This document shows positions 63,814 to 64,000 of a stretch of 64,000 bases of DNA, one piece after another. Location: the NCBI GenBank assembly GCA_015345905.1, contig JADDTR010000021.1, forward strand, positions 248,001 to 312,000, in the 5' to 3' direction. The stretch's first letter is position 1; each line of letters starts with the position of its first letter. The stretch is from Aotearoamyces nothofagi. Taxonomy: Eukaryota > Ascomycota > Leotiomycetes > Leotiales > Tympanidaceae. The translations under genes were made by a program, and so were the position numbers. Below the pieces are notes generated by a model. The model had not been told where the DNA came from. It did not search any database and was given only the letters and a program-made list of their open reading frames with translations.

Positions 63814-64000
63814 AATGGATCATGTAGTGTCCAGTCGCGATGTGAACAACGACGAGATCACCAAACCTCTTGTTTTGTCTTATTCGGGGAGTTGTCCTAC
63901 CTTCAAGGCAGTCCTCTCGCGGTATCTCACATGGCTCTTCAGCGATACTATTTTAAGGATTCCAAAAGCAGCGACGAGACGTTAAATGGTAGGCTGTATC
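63814..64000 (+). CDS. Possible first exon of a gene running off the window
   Basis: From ATG 63814 the frame reads MDHVVSSRDVNNDEITKPLV and on to a stop at 63982-63984 (56 codons). Composition is protein-like, but no family is recognised. A candidate donor (GTATCT, near 63920) could splice it to sequence beyond the window. It may equally be chance. Confidence 0.3.

Overview
The window comes from a filamentous ascomycete (Pezizomycotina). Its genes carry many short spliceosomal introns of about 49-190 bases with GTRNGT donors and CTRAY branch sites close to the acceptor. It has families typical of this group: a HET-domain protein, two-repeat DUF3433, DUF1996, and an AA11 chitin monooxygenase with a C-terminal X278-type module. 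Housekeeping proteins are of fungal type (Trk, Erg2, Mim1, Yih1, KDM5 with ARID/JmjC). Leotiomycetes is a guess that the sequence alone cannot settle.

Layout. 1-1623: 3' part of a Trk potassium transporter. 1624-9713: a repeat-rich belt of minisatellites, pentanucleotide microsatellites and CT/GA tracts holding one gene, an AIG2-like protein with an 8-base microexon. 9714-15519: a secreted AA11 monooxygenase and a convergent 1313-residue DUF3433 membrane protein. 16083-16922: Yih1/IMPACT. 18391-27392: a more accessory stretch with an allantoate-permease-type MFS transporter, a PLP aminotransferase, a HET protein and a secondary-metabolism-like amidohydrolase. 28105-35387: a PAF-acetylhydrolase-like lipase, CAF-1 large subunit and the Slx1 nuclease. 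36953-46523: a KDM5 H3K4 demethylase and a SET/MYND protein. 46970-50115: SF3A3 and Fal1/eIF4A-III, divergent from one 299-base promoter. 52769-54738: secreted DUF1996 protein. 55377-57999: Oxa1 and Mim1. 58358-63504: Shp1/p47, Gtr1 and Erg2.

Functional themes are chromatin (CAF-1, KDM5, SET), RNA processing (SF3A3, Fal1), mitochondrial membrane-protein biogenesis (Oxa1 next to Mim1), nutrient signalling (Yih1 for Gcn2, Gtr1 for TORC1), and the cell surface or chitin (AA11, DUF1996). There is no convincing secondary-metabolite cluster, CRISPR, rRNA, tRNA or intact mobile element.

All exon structures were derived by eye from splice signals, frame and family resemblance. Each multi-exon model listed sums to a whole number of codons. 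The main observations are the 8-base microexon, two GC-AG introns supported by protein continuity, four in-frame TGA codons at 12-base spacing at the end of MIM1, His/Arg-rich tails after a KR site on two unrelated secreted proteins, and a dense belt of different tandem repeats.
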